Source: DATKFM01 sp035544395
Lineage (GTDB): Bacteria; Pseudomonadota; Alphaproteobacteria; Dongiales; Dongiaceae
DNA: 10,510 nt
Assembly (NCBI GenBank): GCA_035544395.1
Contig: DATKFM010000084.1
Location: forward strand, 1 to 10,510
Reading direction: 5' to 3'
Below the pieces are notes generated by a model. The model was given only the letters and a program-made list of their open reading frames with translations. It was not told the origin of the DNA and searched no databases. How positions within the stretch are numbered: the stretch's first letter is position 1; each line of letters begins with the position of its first letter. The position numbers and the translations under genes are program-made. This document shows, one piece after another, positions 1 to 7,483 of this stretch.

Positions 1-214
1 GAATATTCCAGTTGCCGGCGGCTTGCATTGACGCGGCGGGCGGCTAGAGTGATCGCAACGCTGCGCCAGTCAGCGCCGGGAGGCTGAAGAGAACGGGAAA
101 TCGACGGGATCGAAGCAAGGCGGGAAACTTAGCCTTGATGATTCTTGGCGTGAAAATCCCGGCGTTTGACCGGCGCAGTGAAAAATCAGTTTGCACGACA
201 ACGACGCTAGGACA

Positions 215-220
215 GAGGAG
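215..220 (+). promoter_or_regulatory. Ribosome binding site that fixes the binding-protein start
   Basis: GAGGAG lies 8 bases before the ATG at 229 but only 2 bases before an in-frame GTG at 223. Normal spacing favours the ATG. It also gives a cleaner signal peptide start (MIKRF rather than MRMIKRF). Confidence 0.75.
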
Positions 221-228
221 CAGTGAGA

Positions 229-978
229 ATGATCAAACGTTTTGTCATGGCCGCAGTTGCGGTCGGCATGATGGCCGGCCCGGCCTTCGCCGCGGATCTC
301 GGCGGCAAGGTTCTCAAGGTGGGCTCGGACACCACCTATCCGCCCATGGAGACCGTCGACGAGGCCTCTGGCCAGATCGTCGGCTTCGATGTCGACGTGA
401 TGAACGCCATCTGCGAGCGGATCAATTGCAAGGCCGAGTTCGTCACCACGGCCTGGGACGGCATCTTCGCCGCCCTGCAGCAGAGCCAGTTCGACATGGT
501 GGTCTCCGGCGTCTCCATCACCGAGGAGCGCGACAAGGAGATGGATTTCAGCGATCCCTATATCGTCGTGAGCCAGGCGATTCTGCTGCGCGTTGCCGAC
601 AAGGCGTTGACCATTGAGGACTTCAAGAAAGGCCGCAAGCTCGCCGCGCAGACAGCCACCACCAACGCGACGTTGGGCGAGGAACTGGTCGGCCGCGAGA
701 ACCTGAGCCTCTATGACACCTTCGCCGCCGCCGTCGCCGCGCTCAAGAACGGCGATGTCGATGGCGTGATCATCGACGGCACATCGGCGGTGGCCTATGA
801 GCAGGAGTTCGCGGGCGAGCTGATCGTCGGCATCACCGGCCTGCAGTCCGATCCGCTTGGCCTGGTGTTCCGCGAGGGCGATCCGCTGCGCGATGCCTTC
901 AATGAAGGGCTGAAGGCGATCAAGGATGACGGTACCCTGGATAAGCTGGTCGGCAAATACTGGGGCAAAACTTCGTAA
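229..978 (+). CDS. Periplasmic amino-acid-type ABC transporter substrate-binding protein (SBP_bac_3)
   Basis: This 249-residue secreted protein should capture a polar amino acid or related amine in the periplasm and deliver it to the permease encoded next. Residues 1-21 form a signal peptide: MIKR, a hydrophobic stretch, then a cleavage site after AFA. The mature protein opens with the family's usual VGSDTTYPPME segment. The loop SGVSITEER followed by MDFSDPY matches the family pattern, and Arg101 sits where these proteins bind the ligand's alpha-carboxylate. Asp183 in DGVIIDGTSA sits where they bind the alpha-amino group. Both contacts being present argues for a ligand with a free amino acid head group, though its side chain cannot be read from the sequence. 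Length is normal for the family. The start is the ATG with GAGGAG 8 bases upstream; a GTG six bases earlier is less well placed. The permease follows after 156 bases that contain two hairpins. I see no convincing promoter in positions 1-228. Confidence 0.93.
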   Translation: MIKRFVMAAVAVGMMAGPAFAADLGGKVLKVGSDTTYPPMETVDEASGQIVGFDVDVMNAICERINCKAEFVTTAWDGIFAALQQSQFDMVVSGVSITEERDKEMDFSDPYIVVSQAILLRVADKALTIEDFKKGRKLAAQTATTNATLGEELVGRENLSLYDTFAAAVAALKNGDVDGVIIDGTSAVAYEQEFAGELIVGITGLQSDPLGLVFREGDPLRDAFNEGLKAIKDDGTLDKLVGKYWGKTS

Positions 979-988
979 GCTTGCCGTG

Positions 989-1015
989 GGCGGCCCGTGT
1001 GCTTTTGGGGCCGCC
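989..1015 (+). other. Hairpin just after the binding-protein gene
   Basis: GGCGGCCC at 989-996 pairs perfectly with GGGCCGCC at 1008-1015 across an 11-base loop, starting 10 bases after the stop codon. No T-run follows, so a simple intrinsic terminator is unlikely. Hairpins here in binding-protein operons often protect the upstream message from 3' decay; that role is inferred. Confidence 0.5.
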
Positions 1016-1050
1016 ATGCCACTTATCTAAGGATGGAGATGACGATGAGA

Positions 1051-1080
1051 CGTGCCCGGATCGATAAGACTCCGGGCACG
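1051..1080 (+). other. Strong hairpin between binding-protein and permease genes (attenuator or mRNA stabiliser)
   Basis: CGTGCCCGGA at 1051-1060 and TCCGGGCACG at 1071-1080 form a perfect 10-bp stem with a 10-base loop. The bases after it, TTCACTTTCC, are only moderately T-rich, so termination would be partial at best. Lying between a binding-protein gene and its permease gene, it is well placed to lower downstream expression or to stabilise the upstream message. It ends 54 bases before the permease ATG. Confidence 0.6.
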
Positions 1081-1134
1081 TTCACTTTCCGCAAGACTCA
1101 CGCCGCCTATCGCCGAGGATAGCGGGAAAACGCC

Positions 1135-2796
1135 ATGCAAGCCCTCAAGAGCATCCGGCCCAGCAATCTCGTCATCCTTTTCGCCTCGCCGTTCCTGGTC
1201 TACCTCTTCTTCGTGTCGTCGGATTACCTGCGCTCGCTGAGGGCAATCCTCGGCATCGAAGACAATGCGCTGCAGCAATTCGTTGCTTACTTCGTCCTCT
1301 TGGCAGTGCTCGTTCTCGGACTGGTTGCGCCGGTCCTGCGCCATCTCGGCAAACTCGAAACCGATCCCTGGCGATTGCGCGGCTGGGTGGCGGCGCTGCT
1401 GTGCCTGGCCGTCGCGGTCTATGCCGCCCTCTCGCTGGATATGTCGGCGTTCGTGAATTCCGTGGTCTCCAACAGTGTCGACCCCTTCACCTCGACGCTG
1501 ATCGTGCCGGCCAAGACGCCCCGGCAGCTGACGCCGGAAGCGCTGACTTACAGCATGGATTTCCTGCGGTCCTGCATCAAGATCTACATCGTCGCTGCCG
1601 CGGCTCTGACGGCGCTCGCATACTTCGCAAGCAAGCGCGCCAGCGGCCGGCGCCTCGCATCGGCTGCCTTCCTCCTGCTGGCGGTCATCAACGGCGGCGG
1701 CGCGTTGTATTTGCTGCTGTTCGCCTATGTGGGTTTTGCTGCCGGCCTGGCGGTCACGCTGCGCGCCGGAATCTTCGGTTATGTCGGCGCAGCGATCCTC
1801 GGCCTGATCTGGACCGGCTTGCGCATGCTGAAGCCGAAGCGCTGGACTTTTGTCGGCCTGGCCGCGCTCAGCGTCGTTTTGCTCGCCGGCTCTGCCTATT
1901 TGTTCTCGCAGCCCACCGATACCTTTGTGCTGGTGGGTACGCTCGAAAAGCAGATGGCCATCGTCAAGGGCACACCCGAAGGATTGGTGGATGCCGTCAA
2001 GAGCGGCAGCTATGAAGGTGGCTCCGGGCAGCGAATCCAGACGCGCAGCGCTGTCGATGTGAATGAGGCCCTCGAACTGATGAAGGCCGGCGACAAGGTT
2101 TCGTCGACCTTCATTCCGGAATCGCAGGCGCCGGCGGATCTGCCGGTCATCTGGCGCGTTACATTCCTCCCAGACAAGTACAAGCTGCCGGGCGTGGCGC
2201 TTGGCATTGTCGGCATATTCGTCACGATCCTGATCTTCGGCGGCTTGCTCCATGGCCGCCATCCGATGGCGATCGCCGCCGATTTCTTCATCGACATCGC
2301 CCGCGGCATACCGATGCTGGTGATCATCCTCTATGTCGGCTTTCCGCTCGCCAGCACGCTGAAGGACTCCACCGGCGGCTATATCGATCTGCCGAACCTG
2401 ACACGCGGCATCGTCGCGCTGTCGATCGGCTATTCCGCCTACATGGCGGAGATCTTCCGCGCCGGCATCGAGGCGGTGCCCAGGGGCCAAGTCGAGGCGG
2501 CGCGCAGCCTGGGCCTGAAGAACTGGCAGGTGGCCCGGCTGATCGTGCTGCCGCAGGCGCTGCGGGTGATCATCCCGCCGCTGGGCAATGAGTTCATCGC
2601 CATCCTCAAGGATACGTCGCTGCTGACATTGATTTCAGTGCGCGACGTGCTGCAACGGATGCGGGAATTCCAGTCGGCGTACTTCCTGGTATTCCCGCCG
2701 TTCAATACGGTAGCCATCGTCTACGTTTTCCTGACTTTGTCCGCGGCGAGCGCGCTGCAATGGATCGAGCGTCGCTACAGTGTCAAAGCCCATTGA
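1135..2796 (+). CDS. Large amino-acid ABC transporter permease with extra N-terminal helices and a periplasmic insert
   Basis: This is the membrane channel subunit, 553 residues, about twice the usual 220-330 for the polar amino acid (HisM/GlnP-type) family. The C-terminal part is canonical: RGIPMLVIILYVGFPL from residue 390, then the coupling-helix (EAA) motif EAARSLGLKNWQVARLIVLPQAL from residue 454, which docks the ATPase. Upstream of the core I count about seven hydrophobic segments (roughly 10-30, 46-66, 84-103, 147-165, 172-193, 195-218, 238-257). The segment VTLRAGIFGYVG near 206 resembles the start of a normal permease domain. Residues about 259-352 are soluble, and the positive-inside rule puts them in the periplasm. 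The ATG at 1135 has only a weak ribosome site, and no earlier in-frame start is open. The stop overlaps the next gene by 17 bases, so translation is probably coupled. The family assignment is secure; the substrate is inferred from context. Confidence 0.9.
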   Translation: MQALKSIRPSNLVILFASPFLVYLFFVSSDYLRSLRAILGIEDNALQQFVAYFVLLAVLVLGLVAPVLRHLGKLETDPWRLRGWVAALLCLAVAVYAALSLDMSAFVNSVVSNSVDPFTSTLIVPAKTPRQLTPEALTYSMDFLRSCIKIYIVAAAALTALAYFASKRASGRRLASAAFLLLAVINGGGALYLLLFAYVGFAAGLAVTLRAGIFGYVGAAILGLIWTGLRMLKPKRWTFVGLAALSVVLLAGSAYLFSQPTDTFVLVGTLEKQMAIVKGTPEGLVDAVKSGSYEGGSGQRIQTRSAVDVNEALELMKAGDKVSSTFIPESQAPADLPVIWRVTFLPDKYKLPGVALGIVGIFVTILIFGGLLHGRHPMAIAADFFIDIARGIPMLVIILYVGFPLASTLKDSTGGYIDLPNLTRGIVALSIGYSAYMAEIFRAGIEAVPRGQVEAARSLGLKNWQVARLIVLPQALRVIIPPLGNEFIAILKDTSLLTLISVRDVLQRMREFQSAYFLVFPPFNTVAIVYVFLTLSAASALQWIERRYSVKAH

Positions 2797-4180
2797 AGTT
2801 CTCCGCGAGCTGAGCGCGCGGGCGCGTGCGATCCGGCTGCCGGCGGATTTCACCATCGGCGCGGCGACGGCGGCTTATCAGATCGAAGGCGCCGTCGCCG
2901 AGGATGGCCGGGGCGAGAGCATCTGGGACCGCTTCACCCATACGCCCGGCACCATTGCCGACGGGCAGACCGGCGACATCGCCTGCGATCACTATCACCG
3001 GTGGCGCGAGGATATCGCGCTGATGAAGCAACTCAACCTCAATGCCTACCGTTTCTCCATCGCCTGGCCGCGGATCATTCCTGAGGGGCGCGGCACGGCG
3101 AGCGAAGCGGGGCTCGCTTTTTATGACCGGCTGGTAGATGAGCTGCTGGAGGCCGGCCTCGCGCCCTTCGTCACGCTCTATCACTGGGACCTGCCGCAGG
3201 TGCTGCAGGATGAGGGTGGCGGCTGGCTCCGGCGCGACGTCGTTGACGACTACCTGGCCTATGTTGACGTGGTTACGCGACGGCTCGGTGATCGGGTCAG
3301 GCATTGGGCGACATTCAATGAACTATGGACTTTCACCTGGTGGGGCTATGCCTTCGGCGAGGACGCACCGGGCCTGAAGCTTGGCGCCAAAGGCGCGCTG
3401 GCCGCAGGTCATCATGCGCTGCTCGCCCATGGCAAGGCGGTGCCGCTGATCCGCGCGAACGTGCCGGGAGCGAAGGTCGGCATCGTGCTGGACCTCAACG
3501 CCGCGACGCCCGACAGCGGCCGGCCCGAGGACATTGCCGCCACGCGCCGGTTCGACGGCTGCCAGAACCGCTGGTATCTGGATGCGCTGTTCCGCGGCGC
3601 CTATCCGGCCGACATGTTGGAGGTCTTTGGCGGGCTGACACCGGATATCCGCGGCGGCGACATGGAGACGATTGCCGTGCCGATCGACTATCTGGGCGTC
3701 AATGTCTATCGCCGCTCCGTCATTGCCGATGGTAGTGACGTGCCGCCGGTGAATTTCACCAGGATCAAACCGCCGGGCAGTTACACCACAATGGGATGGG
3801 AGGTCCATCCAGCGGCGCTCTATGACATCCTAGCCTATGTGCAGGAGAACTACGCTCCAGATGATCTCTATATTACCGAGAACGGTGCTGCATTTACCGA
3901 TGTCGTCGGTTCCGATGGCGCCATTGTAGATCTGGACCGCGCGCGCTACATGGTGGCGCATCTGGAACAGGCCGCGCGGGCGGTCCAGGCGGGCATCCCT
4001 CTCAAGGGTTACTTCGCCTGGACGCTGATGGATAATTTCGAATGGGCCTGCGGTTTCAGCCAGCGCTTCGGTCTGATCCATGTAGACTATGAAACCCAGC
4101 GGCGCCGGGTGAAGCTGAGCGGAGATATCTTCGCCGAGATAGCCGCCAGCGTGAAACAGCCACTGCGCCAGGCCGTGTGA
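2780..4180 (+). CDS. Glycoside hydrolase family 1 beta-glycosidase (beta-glucosidase type)
   Basis: This 466-residue cytoplasmic enzyme hydrolyses terminal beta-linked glucose, or possibly galactose or a related sugar, with retention of configuration. The whole GH1 barrel is present: FTIGAATAAYQIEGA (Gln34 contacts the sugar), YHWDLPQ (His135), the acid/base segment TFNE (Asn180, Glu181), the nucleophile in ITENG (Glu367), and DNFEW (Glu421). The residue after the acid/base is leucine, where most family members have proline (NEP). There is no signal peptide. It starts with GTG at 2780, inside the end of the permease gene, and no other reasonable start precedes the domain. The first 18 residues are not part of the usual fold. 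Coupling to an amino-acid-type transporter rather than a sugar transporter suggests the substrate is a glycosylated amine or amino acid; this is inference. Beta-galactosidase or 6-phospho-glycosidase activity cannot be ruled out by eye. Confidence 0.93.
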   Translation: MSKPIEVLRELSARARAIRLPADFTIGAATAAYQIEGAVAEDGRGESIWDRFTHTPGTIADGQTGDIACDHYHRWREDIALMKQLNLNAYRFSIAWPRIIPEGRGTASEAGLAFYDRLVDELLEAGLAPFVTLYHWDLPQVLQDEGGGWLRRDVVDDYLAYVDVVTRRLGDRVRHWATFNELWTFTWWGYAFGEDAPGLKLGAKGALAAGHHALLAHGKAVPLIRANVPGAKVGIVLDLNAATPDSGRPEDIAATRRFDGCQNRWYLDALFRGAYPADMLEVFGGLTPDIRGGDMETIAVPIDYLGVNVYRRSVIADGSDVPPVNFTRIKPPGSYTTMGWEVHPAALYDILAYVQENYAPDDLYITENGAAFTDVVGSDGAIVDLDRARYMVAHLEQAARAVQAGIPLKGYFAWTLMDNFEWACGFSQRFGLIHVDYETQRRRVKLSGDIFAEIAASVKQPLRQAV

Positions 4181-4207
4181 ACGGACAGAAATCGAGTAAG
4201 GCAGTAC

Positions 4208-7200
4208 ATGACCGGTACGTCCAAATCTGCAGTCTCCGCCATGGCGGCATTCGACAGGTCGCCGCCGGCATTCCCGGCCGGCGACCTCCAGACAATCGCC
4301 CGCGAGCGCTTCGGCTTGACGGGTGAGATCGCGCCGCTGGTCAGCGAGCGGGATCAGAATGCGCTGATACGAACACCCGATGGCGACTACGTGCTGAAGA
4401 TCGCCAATCTGGGCGAGGACAGAACGGCTCTAGAGTTTCAGCAGGCCGTGCTGGCGCATCTGGAAAAAGTTGCGCCGGTTCTGGGCGTGCCGCGCATCCG
4501 CCCGGCGAAGAGCGGCGAGGGGCTCGTCACCTGGCCGTCGACTGATGGCCGCGACGCTCATCTGGTGCGCGCAGTGAGCTTTCTGCCGGGCCGGCTGTTC
4601 AGCGCCGTGCCGCGCACGCCGACTTTGCTGGAAAGCCTGGGCCGGTTCATGGGCAAGCTGTCACGCGCATTGCAGGGCTTCGGCCATCCGGCGGCGCATC
4701 GTCCCGATTTCCTGTGGAATCTGGACAATGCGGAAGCATGCCGCGGCTATACCGCCGACATCGCCAAGGCCGAGGACCGGGCGCTGGTGGAGCGCGTGTT
4801 CGCGCGGTACCAGTCGCAGGTGAAGCCGCGCCTGCCGCGGCTGCGCGCCGCCGTGATCCATCACGACGCCAACGACAACAACATCATTGTCGATGCGGCT
4901 GACGCCGGCGAAGTCACCGGCCTGATCGATTTCGGCGACATGCTGTTCGGGCGGCAAATCAATGAGCTTGCCGTCACGCTCGCCTATGCATTGCTCGATA
5001 TGCCGGATACCATCGCCGCCGCCCGACCGCTGATCCGCGGCTATAACGCCGAGTTCCCGCTTGCGGAAGACGAGCTGGTCGTGCTGTTCGATCTCGTCGC
5101 CATGCGCCTGGCGATGAGCGTCTGCATCTCGTCCCGGCGCGCGAAGCAATATCCTGACAACGAGTATCTGCTGATCTCGCAGAAACCGGCCTTTGAGATG
5201 CTGCGGCGGCTGGACGGGATGAATCCGCATTTCCTGCATTTCGCTGCGCGCGAAGCGGCGGGCCTGACGCCGGTGCCCGCCCATGATGCCGTCGTTGCCT
5301 GGTTGAAATCGACCGAGTGCAAGCCGGCCTCCGTGCTGCCGTTCGACATCGGCCGCGCCGGTCGGATTGTCATTTCGCTGCAAGCCGGGGCGCCCGGCAT
5401 GGAGCTTGCCTCCGACCCGCACGCCTATTGGAACTGGCTGAAGAGAAAGATGGCGGGCGAGGGCGCATTGTACGCGCTCGGCCTCTATGGCGAAGACCGC
5501 AATTGCTATGCGGGCGAGCAGTTCAAGACCGACGCGCCGGAAATGCGCTCGGTGCACACGGGCATCGATCTCTTCATCGAGGCGGAGACGCCATTGCACG
5601 CGCCGCTGCCCGGCCGCGTGGTCAGCGTCGTCGACAATGCCTTTGCCTATGACTACGGCCCCACCGTGATCCTGGAGCATCACGCCGGCGTGGATGGTCC
5701 GCCTTTCTATACGCTCTACGGCCATCTGTCGCGGCGCACGCTGGAGACGGTGGCCGCGGGCCAAAGTGTCCAGGCGGGTCAGGTGATCGGCTATATCGGC
5801 GACCCCAGCGTCAACGGCAACTGGGCGCCTCATGTGCATGTGCAGATCATGACCGATCTCATGGGCAAGAGCGGCAACTTCGAGGGTGCGGGCGAGCCAA
5901 GCCGTTGGGGGATCTGGCGTTCCATCTGTCCGGACACGAACCTGCTGCTGCGGCTCGATGAGGCGACATTCCGCGTCGATCCGGCGCCGCCTGATGTACT
6001 ACTCAAGAAGCGCTCCGCTATGCTCGGCCCCTCCCTCAGCATCAGTTACCGCAAGAAGCTGAAGATCATCAGGGGCAGAGGCGCCTATCTCTATGACCAT
6101 ACCGGCCGCGCCTATCTGGATTGCGTGAACAATATCTGCCATGTGGGCCATAGCCATCCGAAGGTGGTGGAGGCGCTGACAAAGCAGGCCTCGATCCTCA
6201 ATACCAATACCCGCTACCTGCACGACACGATCCTGGCCTATGCCGAGCGCATTGCCGCCACCATGCCGGATCCGTTGCGGGTGGTGTACTTCGTCTGCTC
6301 GGGGTCGGAGGCCAACGAACTGGCGCTGCGGCTGGCGCGCACGGCGACAGGGCGCAAGGACATCATCTCCGTCGATTGGGGCTATCACGGCAACACGCAA
6401 GCTCTCGTGGACATCAGCCCTTACAAGTTCAACCGGAAAGGCGGCGCCGGAAAGCCCGAGCATGTGCACATCGCCGATATCCCCGATCCCTATCGCGGGC
6501 CGCACAAGGGCTATGGCGAGGCGATGGGCCGCGCCTATGCGGAATCGGTGGCTGAGCGCATCGCCGATGTGCGGGCGCGCACCGGCGCAGGGCCGGCGGC
6601 CTTTATCGCGGAATCGATCTCCGGCTGCGGCGGGCAGATCGTTTTCCCCGACGGCTATCTGCGCCATGCCTTCGATCACGTGCGCGCAGCGGGCGGTCTC
6701 TGCATTGCAGACGAGGTCCAGGTGGGCTTCGGCCGCGTCGGCGACGCCATGTGGGCCTATCAGCCCCAGGGTGTGGTGCCCGATATCGTCACCCTGGGTA
6801 AGCCCATGGGTAATGGCCATCCGCTGGCAGCCGTCGTCACGACCCATGCCATCGCCGAGCGCTTCGCCAACGGCATGGAGTACTTCAACTCCTTCGGCGG
6901 CAATCCCGTGTCCTGCGCCGTCGGCATGGCGGTGCTGGACGTGATCGAGCAGGAGGGCTTGCAGCGCCGGGCCTTCGAAACCGGCAACTACCTGCTGGAG
7001 CGGTTCCAAGACATGCAGGCACGCCACGAGCTAATCGGCGACGTGCGCGGCCGCGGCATGTATCAGGGCATCGAGCTGGTGCGCGACCGCGCCACTTTGG
7101 AGCCCGCGACATCGGAAGCGGGCGACGTGATCAACATCCTCAGGGAGCGCGGCGTGCTGCTCTCCACCGACGGCCCGTTCGACAATGTGCTCAAGCTCAA

Positions 7201-7291
7201 GCCGCCGATCGTCTTCGGCCGTGCGGAGGCCGATATCCTCTGCGATGAGCTCGAACTAGCGCTGGAGCATGTCGGCCGCGCGCGGCGATAA
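4208..7291 (+). CDS. Three-domain fusion: hydroxylysine-kinase-like kinase, M23 metallopeptidase domain, AGXT2L-like PLP phospholyase/aminotransferase
   Basis: This is one uninterrupted 1027-residue frame with three domains. Residues about 25-345 are an APH-fold small-molecule kinase: Lys64 for ATP, the catalytic loop HHDANDNN (Asp220, Asn225) and the metal site IDFGD (Asp241). The D-N-D-x-N spelling and DFGDM resemble hydroxylysine kinase more than antibiotic kinases. Residues about 445-560 are an M23 (LAS-type) domain with HTGID (His450, Asp454), YGH (His506) and HVH (His542, His544), so the zinc site looks intact. Residues about 605-1027 are a class III PLP enzyme: NNICHVGHSHP, GSEAN (699-703), Asp835 in ADEVQ, and the PLP lysine Lys865 in GKPMGNG. 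Its wording is close to the AGXT2L phospholyases, which remove phosphate and ammonia from phosphoethanolamine or phosphohydroxylysine. Kinase followed by phospholyase makes chemical sense in one chain. No signal peptide is present, so it should be cytoplasmic. It starts 27 bases after the glycosidase, with TAAGG before the ATG. True transaminase activity remains possible. Confidence 0.92.
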   Translation: MTGTSKSAVSAMAAFDRSPPAFPAGDLQTIARERFGLTGEIAPLVSERDQNALIRTPDGDYVLKIANLGEDRTALEFQQAVLAHLEKVAPVLGVPRIRPAKSGEGLVTWPSTDGRDAHLVRAVSFLPGRLFSAVPRTPTLLESLGRFMGKLSRALQGFGHPAAHRPDFLWNLDNAEACRGYTADIAKAEDRALVERVFARYQSQVKPRLPRLRAAVIHHDANDNNIIVDAADAGEVTGLIDFGDMLFGRQINELAVTLAYALLDMPDTIAAARPLIRGYNAEFPLAEDELVVLFDLVAMRLAMSVCISSRRAKQYPDNEYLLISQKPAFEMLRRLDGMNPHFLHFAAREAAGLTPVPAHDAVVAWLKSTECKPASVLPFDIGRAGRIVISLQAGAPGMELASDPHAYWNWLKRKMAGEGALYALGLYGEDRNCYAGEQFKTDAPEMRSVHTGIDLFIEAETPLHAPLPGRVVSVVDNAFAYDYGPTVILEHHAGVDGPPFYTLYGHLSRRTLETVAAGQSVQAGQVIGYIGDPSVNGNWAPHVHVQIMTDLMGKSGNFEGAGEPSRWGIWRSICPDTNLLLRLDEATFRVDPAPPDVLLKKRSAMLGPSLSISYRKKLKIIRGRGAYLYDHTGRAYLDCVNNICHVGHSHPKVVEALTKQASILNTNTRYLHDTILAYAERIAATMPDPLRVVYFVCSGSEANELALRLARTATGRKDIISVDWGYHGNTQALVDISPYKFNRKGGAGKPEHVHIADIPDPYRGPHKGYGEAMGRAYAESVAERIADVRARTGAGPAAFIAESISGCGGQIVFPDGYLRHAFDHVRAAGGLCIADEVQVGFGRVGDAMWAYQPQGVVPDIVTLGKPMGNGHPLAAVVTTHAIAERFANGMEYFNSFGGNPVSCAVGMAVLDVIEQEGLQRRAFETGNYLLERFQDMQARHELIGDVRGRGMYQGIELVRDRATLEPATSEAGDVINILRERGVLLSTDGPFDNVLKLKPPIVFGRAEADILCDELELALEHVGRARR

Positions 7292-7483
7292 AGGATTCCG
7301 CAATCTCAATTGCCAATTCGTAGCGCTGCCGTGAACGGAATGTAACGGCGCGGCCGCTGCGCGTTCACCGGGAATATCACGGCGCCGTCGCTATCGAAAC
7401 CATGCCGCAACGGCATTTCAGCTATCGTCTCCCTGTCATCAGGATGCAGCGTCGAATGAGCGATGCTGTCGAGGACAAGGACG
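7292..7483 (+). other. Intergenic stretch after the catabolic operon
   Basis: I see no gene here. GTGAACG at 7331-7337 can pair with CGTTCAC at 7362-7368, and the bases between include a second, GC-rich self-pairing stretch. No T-run follows, so this is at most a weak or Rho-dependent end for the operon. No convincing promoter for the following small ORF could be picked out. Confidence 0.35.

Noticed and set aside
28..60. TTGACG at 28-33 as a -35 box for the binding-protein gene
   Set aside because: No acceptable -10 element occurs 15-19 bases downstream, and the CTAGAGT nearby is only about 10 bases away.
70..2490. Long minus-strand open frames opposite the binding-protein and permease genes (70-1017, 1027-2490)
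   Set aside because: They mirror real + strand genes in GC-rich DNA, their translations are low-complexity mixes rich in Arg, Asp, His and Gln, and they show no recognisable domain.
4208..5250. Aminoglycoside resistance kinase
   Set aside because: The APH fold is shared by many metabolic kinases. Fusion to a PLP lyase, the hydroxylysine-kinase-like catalytic loop and the catabolic operon all argue against antibiotic resistance.
5540..5900. Secreted cell-wall endopeptidase
   Set aside because: The M23 domain lies inside a longer cytoplasmic chain with no signal peptide or membrane anchor, so an ordinary peptidoglycan role is not supported.
4661..7027. Long minus-strand open frames opposite the fusion gene (4661-5839, 5999-7027)
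   Set aside because: The + strand frame carries intact catalytic motifs of three known families along its whole length; the opposite frames have none and are compositional shadows.
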